A DNA stretch of 64,000 nucleotides from Mesorhizobium sp. BR1-1-16. Its GTDB lineage: Bacteria; Pseudomonadota; Alphaproteobacteria; Rhizobiales; Kaistiaceae. The translations under genes and the position numbers were made by a program. The notes under the pieces are model-generated. The model made no database searches and was not told the origin of the DNA. It saw only the letters and a list, made by a program, of their open reading frames with translations. Of the stretch, positions 24,812-34,022 are shown piece after piece; position 1 is the first letter of the stretch, and every line of letters starts with the position of its first letter. The DNA is taken from NCBI RefSeq assembly GCF_020165495.1, contig NZ_JAIUIE010000001.1, positions 124,001-188,000 of the forward strand, read 5' to 3'.

Positions 24812-27700
24812 TCACGCGATCATCGCCTCTTCCTCGCGGAACAGCAGCCCGCCGGCTTCCACGGCCGTCATGGCCTGGCCGAACAACTGGCCCGACGCGA
24901 ATTCGCAGCCGATATCGTAGAGATCGAGTGCGTCGTCATCGTTTTCCGCGCCCTCGGCCATCACGTCCATGTGGAGGTCATGCGCGAGGCCAACGATGGC
25001 GCGCAGGATTACGCGCTTCTGCTTGGCGGTCGGGCCGCGCACGAAGCTCTGGTCAATCTTCAGCGTGTCGAACGGGAAGCGCTGCAGATAGCTGAGCGAG
25101 GAATGACCCGTGCCAAAGTCGTCCAGCGTCAGCCCCGCGCCGAGTTCGCGCACGCGCGCCAGCACCTGCACGGCATATTCGGGGTTCTCCATGACGAGAC
25201 TCTCGGCGAATTCTAACTTCAGCGAACCGCGTTGCACTGCTGCGCGCGAAAGCACCGACTTGACGTCATTAATGAGATCGTGGCGCAGCAATTGGCGGCT
25301 GGAGACATTGATCGAGACGAAGAGGGGCACATGCGGGCCCAGCTGTTCCTGCCAGTCCGAGAGCTGGCGCGCTGCCTTATCAAGAACGAAGAGGCCAAGC
25401 GGCGCCATCAAGCCGTTGCGCTCGGCCAGCGTCAGGAACTCGCTCGCCGGCACGCGGCCATGCTTCGGGTGGTCCCAGCGCACTTCCGCCTCGAAGCCGG
25501 CAACGGTGCGATCTTCCAGCCTGACGACCGGCCGGTAGAGCACCTTGATCTCCTCGCGCCCGATCGCGCGGCGGAGATCCGCTTCAAGCGTCACCGTGTC
25601 GGTGCCGTTCTGGCGCAGCGCCGGCCGGAACGCCTCGATGCGGTCGCCGCCGAGACGCTTGGCGCAATACATCGCGATCTCGGCGTCCTTGAACATCGCG
25701 GTTGCGTCATGCTGTTCGGCGTCATGCATGGCGATGCCGATCGAGGCCGTCAGGAAGATTTCCTTGTCGCCAAACGAGATCGGCGTCCGGAGGGCACGGC
25801 GGACGCTGTCGGCGAAGCCGGCAATCCGCTCCGGCTCGAACTCCGAAAGCAGCATGAAGCCGAACTGGTCGCCCGAAAGCCGGGCTAGCGTGTCCTGAGG
25901 CTTCAGCAGTCGGGACAGGCGGCGTGCGACGGTCAGGAGGATCGAATCGCCGACCGACAGGCCGAAATTGTCGTTCACATGCTTGAAGCGGTCGATGTCG
26001 AGCAGGAAGACGGATGGCTGCGCCGCCTCCTCGACCTCGGCGCGGATCAGGGCGCTTGAGAGGCGATCGAGAAACAGTTCCCGATTGGCAAGGCCGGTCA
26101 GGTTGTCGTGGACGGCGTCGTGCAGCAGCCGTTCCTCGGCGGTGCGCTCGTCGGTGACGTCGCTCATGGTGCCAACACAGCGCAGCACCTCGCCGTCCGA
26201 GCCGATCACCGGCCGGGCACGGAGGTGGAACCAGCGGTAGTGGCCGTCTTCCGAGCGCAGGCGGAAATCCTGCGCGATGCGGCCGCGGCGCTGCTCGATC
26301 ACGGCATCAAGCGTCGCCTTGAAGCGGTCGCGGTCGGCGGGATGCAGCACTTCGAGCCAATCGCGTGCCGGACCTTCCAATGTGCCATGCTTGAGGCCGA
26401 GCAGATCCTCGGCGTCGGTGCCGGTCAGGATACGGTCGCGCGCGACGTCCCAGTCCCAGACGATGTCGCCGGCGCCGACCAGCGCCAGCGCGCGCCGCTC
26501 CGTCTCGCCGATCGCGCCTTGCACGATCGTGCCGCCGGCAAAGGCATGCTGCATGACGGTGAAGCCGATCAGCAGAACGATGAGCACCAGGCCGCCATTC
26601 AGCGCCGGCTGGATCACGTCATTGGCGAGGCTGCCGGTGACGGTCAGATAGGCGCCGAACACCCAGACCATCAGCAGAACCCAGGTCGGGATCAGCATGA
26701 TGGCGCGGTCGTAGCGATGCAGCGACAGATAGACGATCACGATGAAGCCGACGGCCACCGTGGCGCCGAGCGACATGCGGGCGACACCGGCGGCAATTCC
26801 CGGCTCGAAGACCGCGACGCCGAGCAGGATCATCAGGCCGACCAGCCAGGCGATCGTCGCGTGACTGTAGCGCACGTGCCATCGGTTGAGGTTGAGATAG
26901 GCGAAGGTGAAGATCAGCAGCGCCGCCGAAAGCAGCACCTCCGCGCCGGCGCGCCACATCTTGTCGTCGCCCGGCGCAATCTGGATCACCTTGTTCCAGA
27001 AGCCGAAATCGATGCAGAGATAGATGAGGACCGACCAGGCGAGCGCCGCCGTCGCCGGGAACATCGCCGTGCCCTTGACCACGAAGACGATGGTGAGGAA
27101 GAGGGCGAGCAAGCCGGAAATGCCCAGCACGATGCCATGATAGAGCGTGAAGGAGTTGATGGAATCCTTGTAGGCGTCCGGATCCCACAGATAGAGCTGC
27201 GGCAGGTTCGGCGTGCGCAGTTCGGCCACGAAGGTGACGACGGCGCCGGGATCGAGCGTGATGCGGAAGATGTCCGCTTCCTGGCTCGCCTGGCGGTCGG
27301 GCGGGAAGCCCTGGCTCGGCGTCACCTGCGCGATCCGCGATGCGCCAAGATCGGGAATGAAGAGGCCTGAATTGACGAGGCGGAAATGTGGCGCCACCAG
27401 CAGGCGGTCGATCTGCTCGTCGCCATTATTGGCCAGCGCGAAATAAGCCCAGTAGGAACTGCCGCCGTTTTCGTTCGAACGCACCTCGATCCGGCGCACG
27501 ATGCCGTCGGGGCCGGGCGCCGTCGAAATCTGCACGCGGTCCGAGGGATCGCGCGAGGCGTAATCGATGGCCTTGGTGAGATCGAGCGTCTTGCCGTCGA
27601 GCGGCACAGTCAACGCGTCGAGCGCGAGGGCCGGCGAGAGCGTACCGGCAAACACGAACAGCACCAGACCGATCGCAGCGACGATACGGTTAAGCGACAA
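24812..27700 (-). CDS. membrane GGDEF/EAL protein with 7TM-DISM-like N-terminus, PAS, altered motifs
   Basis: About 962 residues. A signal peptide and periplasmic beta domain (to about 175) lead into seven or so membrane helices (185-390), a PAS domain (400-525), a GGDEF domain (530-690) and an EAL domain (700-955). The cyclase signature is SGDQF (about 609-613) instead of GGDEF, so cyclase activity is doubtful. The EAL signature reads EAEVRW, keeping the metal-binding Glu; INVSSRQL, LDDFGTGHSSL, LKID and AEGAEN are all present, so it may be an active phosphodiesterase. I chose TTG at 27700 because GGAGG ends six bases before it; the GTG at 27706 overlaps GGAGG. Confidence 0.85.
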   Translation of the reverse strand: MSLNRIVAAIGLVLFVFAGTLSPALALDALTVPLDGKTLDLTKAIDYASRDPSDRVQISTAPGPDGIVRRIEVRSNENGGSSYWAYFALANNGDEQIDRLLVAPHFRLVNSGLFIPDLGASRIAQVTPSQGFPPDRQASQEADIFRITLDPGAVVTFVAELRTPNLPQLYLWDPDAYKDSINSFTLYHGIVLGISGLLALFLTIVFVVKGTAMFPATAALAWSVLIYLCIDFGFWNKVIQIAPGDDKMWRAGAEVLLSAALLIFTFAYLNLNRWHVRYSHATIAWLVGLMILLGVAVFEPGIAAGVARMSLGATVAVGFIVIVYLSLHRYDRAIMLIPTWVLLMVWVFGAYLTVTGSLANDVIQPALNGGLVLIVLLIGFTVMQHAFAGGTIVQGAIGETERRALALVGAGDIVWDWDVARDRILTGTDAEDLLGLKHGTLEGPARDWLEVLHPADRDRFKATLDAVIEQRRGRIAQDFRLRSEDGHYRWFHLRARPVIGSDGEVLRCVGTMSDVTDERTAEERLLHDAVHDNLTGLANRELFLDRLSSALIRAEVEEAAQPSVFLLDIDRFKHVNDNFGLSVGDSILLTVARRLSRLLKPQDTLARLSGDQFGFMLLSEFEPERIAGFADSVRRALRTPISFGDKEIFLTASIGIAMHDAEQHDATAMFKDAEIAMYCAKRLGGDRIEAFRPALRQNGTDTVTLEADLRRAIGREEIKVLYRPVVRLEDRTVAGFEAEVRWDHPKHGRVPASEFLTLAERNGLMAPLGLFVLDKAARQLSDWQEQLGPHVPLFVSINVSSRQLLRHDLINDVKSVLSRAAVQRGSLKLEFAESLVMENPEYAVQVLARVRELGAGLTLDDFGTGHSSLSYLQRFPFDTLKIDQSFVRGPTAKQKRVILRAIVGLAHDLHMDVMAEGAENDDDALDLYDIGCEFASGQLFGQAMTAVEAGGLLFREEEAMIA

Positions 27701-27802
27701 TAACACCTCCTGCAGGCCGTCGAGGAGTACTATCCCGCGTCCTGTCCGTCCAAGGATTTTTCGGCTGGCCGAAGCCGAGCCGCCGAAGCGAGGCCCGCGC
27801 CG

Positions 27803-28390
27803 TCACGGGCGGGGATCATCGCTCACGATTGCGAAGAGCAGGTGATCCTGCCAGCGGCCGTCGATGTTGAGATAGCGCCGCGCATAGCCCTCGCGGGTGA
27901 ATCCGGCTTTTTCGAGAAGGCGGATCGAGGCGGCATTGTGCGGCAGGCATGCAGCCTCGAGCCGATGCAGCCGCAGCGTGTCGAACACGAAGGGAATCAC
28001 CGCCTTGACGGCGGCCGTCATAAAGCCCTTGCCGGCGTAGCGCTCGCCCATCCAGTAGCCGAGCGAGCAGGACTGCGTCACGCCGCGCACGATATGCGAC
28101 AGCGTCAGTCCGCCGACGAGCGTGAGATCACCGGTTCGGAACACCAGAAACGGATAGCCGGTCGCTTCCTGCATCTCGCGCTGGTAGCGGCGCAGCCGCC
28201 GCCGGAAGGCCGGCTTGGTGAGGTCGTCGATCGGCCAGACCGGCTCCCAGGGCATGAGGAACGAGCGGCTGGCGCCGCGCAGTTCGCTCCAGGCCGCATA
28301 ATCGGCCATGCCGGGGCTGCGCAGGATCACGGTCTCGGTCGAGATGACCGGTGCGGGCTGGAACGGGACCACGGAGCGCAGGAATTCCAT
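27803..28390 (-). CDS. rimJ: GNAT N-acetyltransferase, RimJ type
   Basis: A 195-residue GNAT protein of the ribosomal-protein alanine acetyltransferase group. It has VILRSPGMADYAAWSELRGASRSFL, LGYWMGERYAGKGFMTAA with the acetyl-CoA P-loop-like site, and LHRLEAACLPHNAASIRLLEKAGFTREGYARRYLNIDG, all usual for RimJ. The likely substrate is a ribosomal protein N-terminus, although assignment among RimJ/RimL relatives is by similarity. It begins 14 bases after the M16 peptidase gene on the same strand and is probably co-transcribed. Confidence 0.86.
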   Translation of the reverse strand: MEFLRSVVPFQPAPVISTETVILRSPGMADYAAWSELRGASRSFLMPWEPVWPIDDLTKPAFRRRLRRYQREMQEATGYPFLVFRTGDLTLVGGLTLSHIVRGVTQSCSLGYWMGERYAGKGFMTAAVKAVIPFVFDTLRLHRLEAACLPHNAASIRLLEKAGFTREGYARRYLNIDGRWQDHLLFAIVSDDPRP

Positions 28391-28404
28391 CGCCCGCGCC
28401 TGCC

Positions 28405-29679
28405 TTATGCCGCGACCGACGAGCCCAGGCGCTGGGAAATCCGGCTGCGATCGGCGAGCTTGTCGATCGGGCCGATGGCGGCCAGCGTCGGCGCGCTGCC
28501 GGTGAAGATATTCTGGGCGAGATCGCGCAGCTTGGTCACGCTGACCGCATCGATGCGGGCGACCAGTTCGTCGACGGCGATCGGCCGGCCGAACAGCAGG
28601 ATCTGCCGCGCCAGTTGCCCCGCGCGCGCCGCCGGGCTTTCGAGGCTCATCAAAAGGCTCGCCCTCATCTGCGCCCGGGCCCGCGACAGTTCCGCCTCGG
28701 AAATGTCATGGCTTGCCCGTTCGAGCTCGCCGAGCAGCACCGGCATCAGTTCCTCGATATCGTCAGCGCCTGTCGCCGCATGGATGCCGAACAGGCCGGT
28801 ATCGGCGAAGCTCCAATGGAACGAATAGATCGAATAGCAGAGCCCACGCTTTTCGCGCACCTCCTGGAAGAGCCGCGAAGACATGCCGCCGCCGAGCAGC
28901 GAGGCCAGGATCTGAACCGCGTGGAAATCCTCCGAGGCGTAGGGCAGCCCCTGGAAGCCCAGCAGGATCTGCGCCTCCATCAGCTTGCGCCGCTCGCGCA
29001 CGTCGCCGCCGATATAGTGAGCCGCTTCCGCGTCGGGCAGCGGCGTCGAGGGCAGGCCTGCAAATCGGTCCTCGGCCAGCGCGACGAGCTTGGCGTGGTC
29101 CACGGCCCCGGCCGCCGACAGCACCATCGAAGGGCCGTGATAATGGCGGTCGAGATAGGATGACAGATGTTGCGGGCGCGTGCCGCGAACAGTTTGCTCC
29201 GTGCCGAGAATGGTGCGGCCGAGCGGCTGGTCGGGGAAGGCGCCCTCGATGAAGAAATCGAACACCCGGTCCTCGGGCGTGTCGAGCGAGGCGCCGATTT
29301 CCTGCACGATGACGTGCTGCTCGCGCTCCAGCTCATGCGGGTCGAAGGCCGAGTTGCAGAGAATGTCGGCAAGGATGTCGACGGCAAGCTCCGCATCGGG
29401 CTTCAGGATGCGCGCGTAATAGGAGGTCGTCTCGACGGAGGTCGCGGCGTTCACCTCGCCGCCGACCGCTTCGATCTCCTCGGCGATGTCGGTTGCCGAG
29501 CGGCGCGCCGTGCCCTTGAAGGCCATATGCTCGAGGAGATGCGAGATACCGTGCTCGGATGAGGATTCGAGCCGCGAGCCGGCTCCGACCCAAACGCCGA
29601 GCGCGGCGCTTTCGAGGTGGTCCATCGCATGGCTCGCTATCGTGAGCCCGGACGGAAGCTTGGTCACCTCGACGCCCAT
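28405..29679 (-). CDS. M16 family zinc peptidase (processing-peptidase-like)
   Basis: A 424-residue single-unit M16B peptidase resembling mitochondrial processing peptidase beta. The inverted zinc motif HLLEH is at 47-51, and the third ligand Glu lies in the REQHVIVQEI stretch about 75 residues later. A flexible glycine loop appears as LLGGGMSSRLFQEVREKRGLCYSIYS. The ATG at 29679 gives MGVEVTKLPSGL; upstream codons to 29775 overlap thrC. It follows thrC by 25 bases, an order conserved in alphaproteobacteria. Natural substrates are unknown. Confidence 0.93.
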   Translation of the reverse strand: MGVEVTKLPSGLTIASHAMDHLESAALGVWVGAGSRLESSSEHGISHLLEHMAFKGTARRSATDIAEEIEAVGGEVNAATSVETTSYYARILKPDAELAVDILADILCNSAFDPHELEREQHVIVQEIGASLDTPEDRVFDFFIEGAFPDQPLGRTILGTEQTVRGTRPQHLSSYLDRHYHGPSMVLSAAGAVDHAKLVALAEDRFAGLPSTPLPDAEAAHYIGGDVRERRKLMEAQILLGFQGLPYASEDFHAVQILASLLGGGMSSRLFQEVREKRGLCYSIYSFHWSFADTGLFGIHAATGADDIEELMPVLLGELERASHDISEAELSRARAQMRASLLMSLESPAARAGQLARQILLFGRPIAVDELVARIDAVSVTKLRDLAQNIFTGSAPTLAAIGPIDKLADRSRISQRLGSSVAA

Positions 29680-29704
29680 CAGCGGCGAACCGCGCTGTAT
29701 CGGG

Positions 29705-31117
29705 TCATGTTCCAGCCCTTTCCTCGACCGCTCGTGCGCGCGCTTCGACGAAGCGGGCGACGGCTTCTGTATCATTGGGGAGGACCGAGAAATGCTCCTC
29801 CCGGTCCATGAAATTGCCGAGCCAGGCCGGCAGTTCCGGCTTGACGCCGGTTGCGGCCTCGACTGCGGCCGGGAATTTCGCCGGATGCGCGGTGGAAAGC
29901 GTCACCATCGGCGTTGCGGACGGCGCAATGCGGTCAGCGACCGTGAGCGCGACGGCCGTATGCGGATCTGCCAGATAACCGGTCTCAGTCAGAAGGCTAC
30001 GCATCGTCGCGGCTGTCGCTGCCTCGTCGGCACGGCCGGCCTCGAACTCGCTTCGGATCGCCGCAAGAGCGGCTGGCGGCACGGTGAAGGCGCCCGATTG
30101 CGCGAGACCGCCCATCAATTGCCGCACGGCGTCAGGGTCGCGGCCGGCCGACTCGAACAGCAGCCGCTCGAAATTCGAGGAGATCTGGATGTCCATCGAC
30201 GGCGAGGTGGTCGGCACGACGCCGGTCATCTCGTAGCGTCCGCTTGCGAGCGTGCGGGCAAGGATGTCGTTGGAATTCGTCGCGATGACGAGCCGCTCGA
30301 TCGGCAGGCCGATGCGCTTGGCGACATAGCCGGCGAAGACATCGCCGAAATTGCCGGTCGGCACCGTGAACGACACGGCGCGGTGCGGCGCGCCGAGCGC
30401 GAGGCCCGCCGTGACGTAATAGACGACCTGCGCGACGATGCGCGCCCAATTGATCGAATTGACGCCGGAAAGCGCGACGCGGTCGCGGAATTTCAGATCG
30501 TTGAACAGCGACTTGATGATCGCCTGGCAATCATCGAACGAGCCTTCGACCGCGACGGCGTGCACATTGGCATCAGCCGCCGTCGTCATCTGGCGCTGCT
30601 GAACCGGCGAGACGCGGCCCTTCGGAAACAGGATGAAGATATCCGTCGCCTGGCGGCCCCGAAACGCCTCGATCGCCGCCCCGCCGGTGTCGCCCGAAGT
30701 GGCGCCGACGATCGTCGCGCGGCGGCCACGGGCGGTGAGGACATGGTCCATCAGCCGCGCCAGCAACTGCATGGCGACGTCCTTGAAGGCGAGCGTCGGA
30801 CCGTGGAAGAGCTCGAGAATGAAGGCGTTCGGCCCCGTCTGCACCAGCGGCGCGACGGCCGGGTGGCGGAACGTGGCATAGGCCTCGCGACAGAGCCGCG
30901 CGAGCAGGGCGTCTTCGATCTCGCCGCCGACAAACGGCTGGATCACCGCGAAGGCGACCTCATGATAGGGGCGGCCGGCAAGGCGCGCGAGCGCGTCGGC
31001 GCTGAAGGACGGCCAGGTCTCAGGCACATAGAGGCCGCCATCGCGCGCGAGACCGGCAAGCAGGACATCGCAAAAGCCGAGCTGGGGCGCGGTGCCGCGC
31101 GTGCTCACATATTTCAC
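29705..31117 (-). CDS. thrC: threonine synthase
   Basis: A 470-residue PLP enzyme converting O-phosphohomoserine to threonine. It begins MKYVSTRGTAPQLGF, the classic ThrC start, which I place at GTG 31117; GGAGG stands 11 bases upstream and the open frame continues to 31249 without similarity. The PLP lysine is K112 in HGPTLAFKDVAMQLL, the phosphate loop is VGATSGDTGGAAIEAFRG, and FTVPTGNFGDVFAGYVAK is conserved. First gene of the thrC-M16-rimJ operon. Confidence 0.96.
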   Translation of the reverse strand: MKYVSTRGTAPQLGFCDVLLAGLARDGGLYVPETWPSFSADALARLAGRPYHEVAFAVIQPFVGGEIEDALLARLCREAYATFRHPAVAPLVQTGPNAFILELFHGPTLAFKDVAMQLLARLMDHVLTARGRRATIVGATSGDTGGAAIEAFRGRQATDIFILFPKGRVSPVQQRQMTTAADANVHAVAVEGSFDDCQAIIKSLFNDLKFRDRVALSGVNSINWARIVAQVVYYVTAGLALGAPHRAVSFTVPTGNFGDVFAGYVAKRIGLPIERLVIATNSNDILARTLASGRYEMTGVVPTTSPSMDIQISSNFERLLFESAGRDPDAVRQLMGGLAQSGAFTVPPAALAAIRSEFEAGRADEAATAATMRSLLTETGYLADPHTAVALTVADRIAPSATPMVTLSTAHPAKFPAAVEAATGVKPELPAWLGNFMDREEHFSVLPNDTEAVARFVEARARAVEERAGT

Positions 31118-31303
31118 GGAACTCGAAACCTCCACAAACCGCTCCATGACGAGGCGGCCGAAGCGGCACCCTATCGCCGCGTGCCGCGACCGGCAAGCTT
31201 GGACCGCGGCGCCTGGATGGGCGAAGTCGGTCTGCCACCAAGTCGCCAAAGATTGATCGGACTGTTATAGAGGTCGCGCTTCAGCGTCGAGGAATAATCG
31301 GAA

Positions 31304-31999
31304 ATGCAGTCTTCGTCTGTCCGCGGCTTGCTCATTGCCAGATCGCCCTCCATCGTTGCCGTCGCTCTTTCGGCCGCTCTCCTCGCTGCCTGCAGCAGCA
31401 TCGGCGGCGGATCGGGCGCGGGTGACGCCACCGTCGATGGCACCGCTCCAGCGCCGGCGCAGGGCGGCGGCAACATGCTGTCCAACGCGCTGTTCGGCGG
31501 CCCGAGCGCTGGCAAGGCCGGCGCCGTGGTGCTCGACCCCAGCGAATACCAGAAGACCGTCGCGCTCTGCCCGCCCGTCTCGATCCGGCCGGGCACCGAA
31601 CAGATGACCGCGCTCGCTGCCGGCGCCAAGGCTGATCCGATCACCGGGGCGCCGCCGCCGGTCACCTACCAGTCCTCGATCGTCAAGACCGCGCGCGAAT
31701 GCCGCGCCACCGAGGGCGGCGTCGCGGTCAAGGTCGGCGTCATCGGGCGCACGGTGGCGGGGCCGGCCGGCAAGGCTGGCACCATCACGGTGCCGCTGCG
31801 CATCGCCGTGGTTCAGGGCAGCGACAAGATCCTGAAATCCGAGCTGTTCAAGATCCCGGTCACGCTGACCGAGCCGAATCTCTCGACCGATTTCACCAAG
31901 ATCGACGACCAGATCGTGCTGCCGATCGCGCCCGGCAATTCCGATTATCGCATCTATGTCGGCTTCGACGACGCGCCCGTGCGGTCAACCCGCCGCTGA
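31304..31999 (+). CDS. putative lipoprotein of unknown function
   Basis: A 231-residue exported protein, divergent from thrC. The signal peptide ends in a lipobox LLAAC, so Cys30 or so would be lipidated. A Gly/Ala-rich linker (to about 75) precedes a beta-rich domain with two further Cys residues (ALCPPVS and RECRATEGG), which could form a disulfide. Repeated Val/Thr strands and the ending NSDYRIYVGFDDAPV suggest a beta sandwich. I do not recognise the family. GAGGA lies ten bases before the ATG. Confidence 0.7.
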   Translation: MQSSSVRGLLIARSPSIVAVALSAALLAACSSIGGGSGAGDATVDGTAPAPAQGGGNMLSNALFGGPSAGKAGAVVLDPSEYQKTVALCPPVSIRPGTEQMTALAAGAKADPITGAPPPVTYQSSIVKTARECRATEGGVAVKVGVIGRTVAGPAGKAGTITVPLRIAVVQGSDKILKSELFKIPVTLTEPNLSTDFTKIDDQIVLPIAPGNSDYRIYVGFDDAPVRSTRR

Positions 32000-32042
32000 G
32001 TGTATCGACGCCTCCCGGGCGATTGCGCCGCACGCGGGCTGC

Positions 32043-32070
32043 TTGACTGCAGCGCGGCGCTCTCTACACT
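32043..32070 (+). promoter_or_regulatory. candidate promoter of the gcv riboswitch/operon
   Basis: TTGACT (32043-32048), a 16-base spacer and TACACT (32065-32070) resemble a sigma-70 promoter. Transcription would start near 32077, about 60 bases before the first riboswitch aptamer, which fits a leader containing the whole tandem element. Confidence 0.5.
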
Positions 32071-32137
32071 TGCGGGCAGGCTGGGTCTCCGTCGCGATCC
32101 AGCCGAGGGGTGTCGCATGCGGCGCCGCTTGACGACC

Positions 32138-32340
32138 GCCGGGAGAGACCGCCGGGGCTAACGCCCTGTCGGCGCCGAAGGAGCAACCGCCCCGGAAACT
32201 CTCAGGCTCAAGGACCGGACGGTCGGCGACGCTCTGGAAAGCAGTCCGCTCGCAAGGGCAGGCTCACCGAAGGAGCAACCATGCGTGCCTTAAGGGCGCA
32301 TGGGAAATCTCTCAGGTTCTCGGACAGAGGGGGCGCGGCA
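32138..32340 (+). ncRNA. tandem glycine riboswitch
   Basis: Two glycine aptamers lie in series before gcvT. Both contain the conserved CCGAAGGAGCAA segment (around 32174 and 32267) and a CTCTCAGG segment (around 32199 and 32309). The first opens with GGGAGAGACCGCCGGGG and the second closes with GGACAGAGGGGG. This is the classic cooperative tandem form found upstream of glycine cleavage genes: glycine binding should turn gcv expression on so that excess glycine is used as carbon and one-carbon source. The 3' expression platform (32342-32386) is listed separately. Confidence 0.95.
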
Positions 32341-32341
32341 G

Positions 32342-32386
32342 GTCCGGTTTTCGGACAGGCCGTGCATTGGAACCCCGTCCGAGGAG
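32342..32386 (+). promoter_or_regulatory. riboswitch expression platform with alternating complementary segments
   Basis: GTCCG (32342-32346) can pair with CGGAC (32352-32356) around a GTTTT loop; the same CGGAC can instead pair with GTCCG at 32377-32381, which abuts the gcvT ribosome binding site GAGGAG (32381-32386). The two pairings exclude each other. No T-tract is present, so control of translation is more likely than termination. Which pairing goes with glycine binding cannot be read from sequence alone. Confidence 0.5.
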
Positions 32387-32392
32387 CCTTTG

Positions 32393-33556
32393 ATGGCGCA
32401 TGCCTCCGAAGCTGAGACCACCGCGACCAGCCTCAGCGAAACGCCGCTCGCCGATCTGCACAGAAGGCTGGGCGCGCGCATGGTGCCGTTCGCCGGCTAC
32501 GCCATGCCGGTCCAATACCCAACAGGCATCCTCACCGAACATAACTGGACGCGCGAAAAGGCAGGCCTCTTCGACGTCTCGCATATGGGCCAGTGCTTTC
32601 TGATCGGCCCTGACCATGCCACGACGGCGAAGGCGCTCGAAGCGCTGACACCCGGCGATTTCCAGGGTCTTGGCCTCGGTCGCATCCGCTACACGCTGTT
32701 CACGACGGCCGAGGGCGGCATCATCGACGATCTGATGGTCACGCGGTCGGCCGATCCCGGCGCGGACGGCGCGTTGTTCCTCGTCGTCAATGCGGGCCGC
32801 AAGGCGATCGATTATGCCCATCTCGCCGCGAACCTTCCCGGCGATGTCGAACTCGTCATGGCCGATGACCGGGCGCTTCTGGCGCTGCAGGGGCCGCTGG
32901 CCGCGGCCGTCATGGCGCGGCTCTGTCCGGCCGCTGCCGAAATTGGCTTCATGACGGCGATCACGGCGGCGATCGGCGGTATCGAATGCGCCATCAGCCG
33001 CTCCGGCTATACCGGCGAGGATGGCTTCGAGATTTCCGTCGATGCCGACAAGGCGGAAGCACTGGCAACACTTCTGCTCGCCGAGCCGGAGGTGGCGCCG
33101 ATCGGTCTCGGCGCGCGTGATTCGCTGCGGCTCGAAGCCGGGCTCTGCCTCTATGGCCATGATATCGACGAGGCGACCTCGCCGGCCGAAGCCGATCTCG
33201 GCTTCGCGATCGGCAAGCGGCGCCGCGCCGAGGGCGGCTTCCCGGGCGCCATGCGCATTCTCGGCGAGCTGGCGGAGGGCGTACCACGCCTTCGCGTCGG
33301 CATCCAGCCCGAGGGCAGGGCGCCGGCCCGCGAGGGCACCGAGATTCGCGACGCTGGCGGCAGCCTGGTCGGCATCGTCACGTCGGGCGGCTTCGGGCCG
33401 ACGGCTGGGGGGCCGATCGCCATGGGCTATGTCAGTGCCGACTGCGCCGCTGAGGGCACGCCGCTGACGCTCACTGTTCGCGGCAAGGAACTGGTGGCGC
33501 GCGTCGTGCCGCTGCCCTTCGTACCGCACCGTTATTTCCGCAAATCCGCTTCCTGA
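32393..33556 (+). CDS. gcvT: glycine cleavage system aminomethyltransferase (T protein)
   Basis: A 387-residue T protein. It takes the aminomethyl group from the H protein lipoyl arm and, with tetrahydrofolate, releases ammonia and 5,10-methylene-THF. Visible parts: [27 protein letters not shown], the folate-binding Asp-type region, [16 protein letters not shown] and [20 protein letters not shown]. The ATG at 32393 follows GAGGAG by six bases; the frame runs upstream into the riboswitch. First gene of gcvT-H-PA-PB. Confidence 0.97.
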   Translation: MAHASEAETTATSLSETPLADLHRRLGARMVPFAGYAMPVQYPTGILTEHNWTREKAGLFDVSHMGQCFLIGPDHATTAKALEALTPGDFQGLGLGRIRYTLFTTAEGGIIDDLMVTRSADPGADGALFLVVNAGRKAIDYAHLAANLPGDVELVMADDRALLALQGPLAAAVMARLCPAAAEIGFMTAITAAIGGIECAISRSGYTGEDGFEISVDADKAEALATLLLAEPEVAPIGLGARDSLRLEAGLCLYGHDIDEATSPAEADLGFAIGKRRRAEGGFPGAMRILGELAEGVPRLRVGIQPEGRAPAREGTEIRDAGGSLVGIVTSGGFGPTAGGPIAMGYVSADCAAEGTPLTLTVRGKELVARVVPLPFVPHRYFRKSAS

Positions 33557-33578
33557 CACCTCAAGGGGACAAGCCTCC

Positions 33579-33950
33579 ATGGCGACCTATTTCACCAAGG
33601 ACCATGAATGGGTCCGCGTCGACGGCGACATCGCAACGGTCGGCATCTCGGACTATGCCCAGTCGCAGCTCGGCGACGTCGTCTATGTCGAGCTCCCCGA
33701 GATTGGCAAGCAACTCGCCAAGGGCGATGAAGCGGCCGTCGTCGAATCGGTGAAGGCGGCGAGCGAAGTGTTCGCGCCGATCTCCGGCATCGTCGAAGGC
33801 ATCAATGCCGGCCTCGTCGACCAGCCGGCCAAGATCAACGAGGCGCCGGAGGGTGAGGGCTGGTTCCTGAAGCTCATCATCGCCGACAAGGGCGAACTCG
33901 TCGGCCTGATGGACGAGACCGCCTACAAGGCCTTCCTCGAGACGCTGTGA
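33579..33950 (+). CDS. gcvH: glycine cleavage system H protein
   Basis: A 123-residue lipoyl carrier protein that shuttles the aminomethyl intermediate between P, T and L proteins. The lipoylated lysine is K59 in [14 protein letters not shown]. The N-terminus [14 protein letters not shown] and the C-terminal GEGWFLKLI are standard. It starts 22 bases after gcvT with AAGGGGA upstream. Confidence 0.98.
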   Translation: MATYFTKDHEWVRVDGDIATVGISDYAQSQLGDVVYVELPEIGKQLAKGDEAAVVESVKAASEVFAPISGIVEGINAGLVDQPAKINEAPEGEGWFLKLIIADKGELVGLMDETAYKAFLETL

Positions 33951-34022
33951 GCCGGGCTGGAAACTGAGCCTCTCCCAAAAGGGAGCGGCAGCGTGCCGGC
34001 TTCGCTGCGAAGGACCAACTCC

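Noticed and set aside
29486-31270. A 594-residue plus-strand open frame over thrC and the M16 peptidase gene
   Set aside because: It is antisense to thrC and the M16 peptidase, both with catalytic residues in place.
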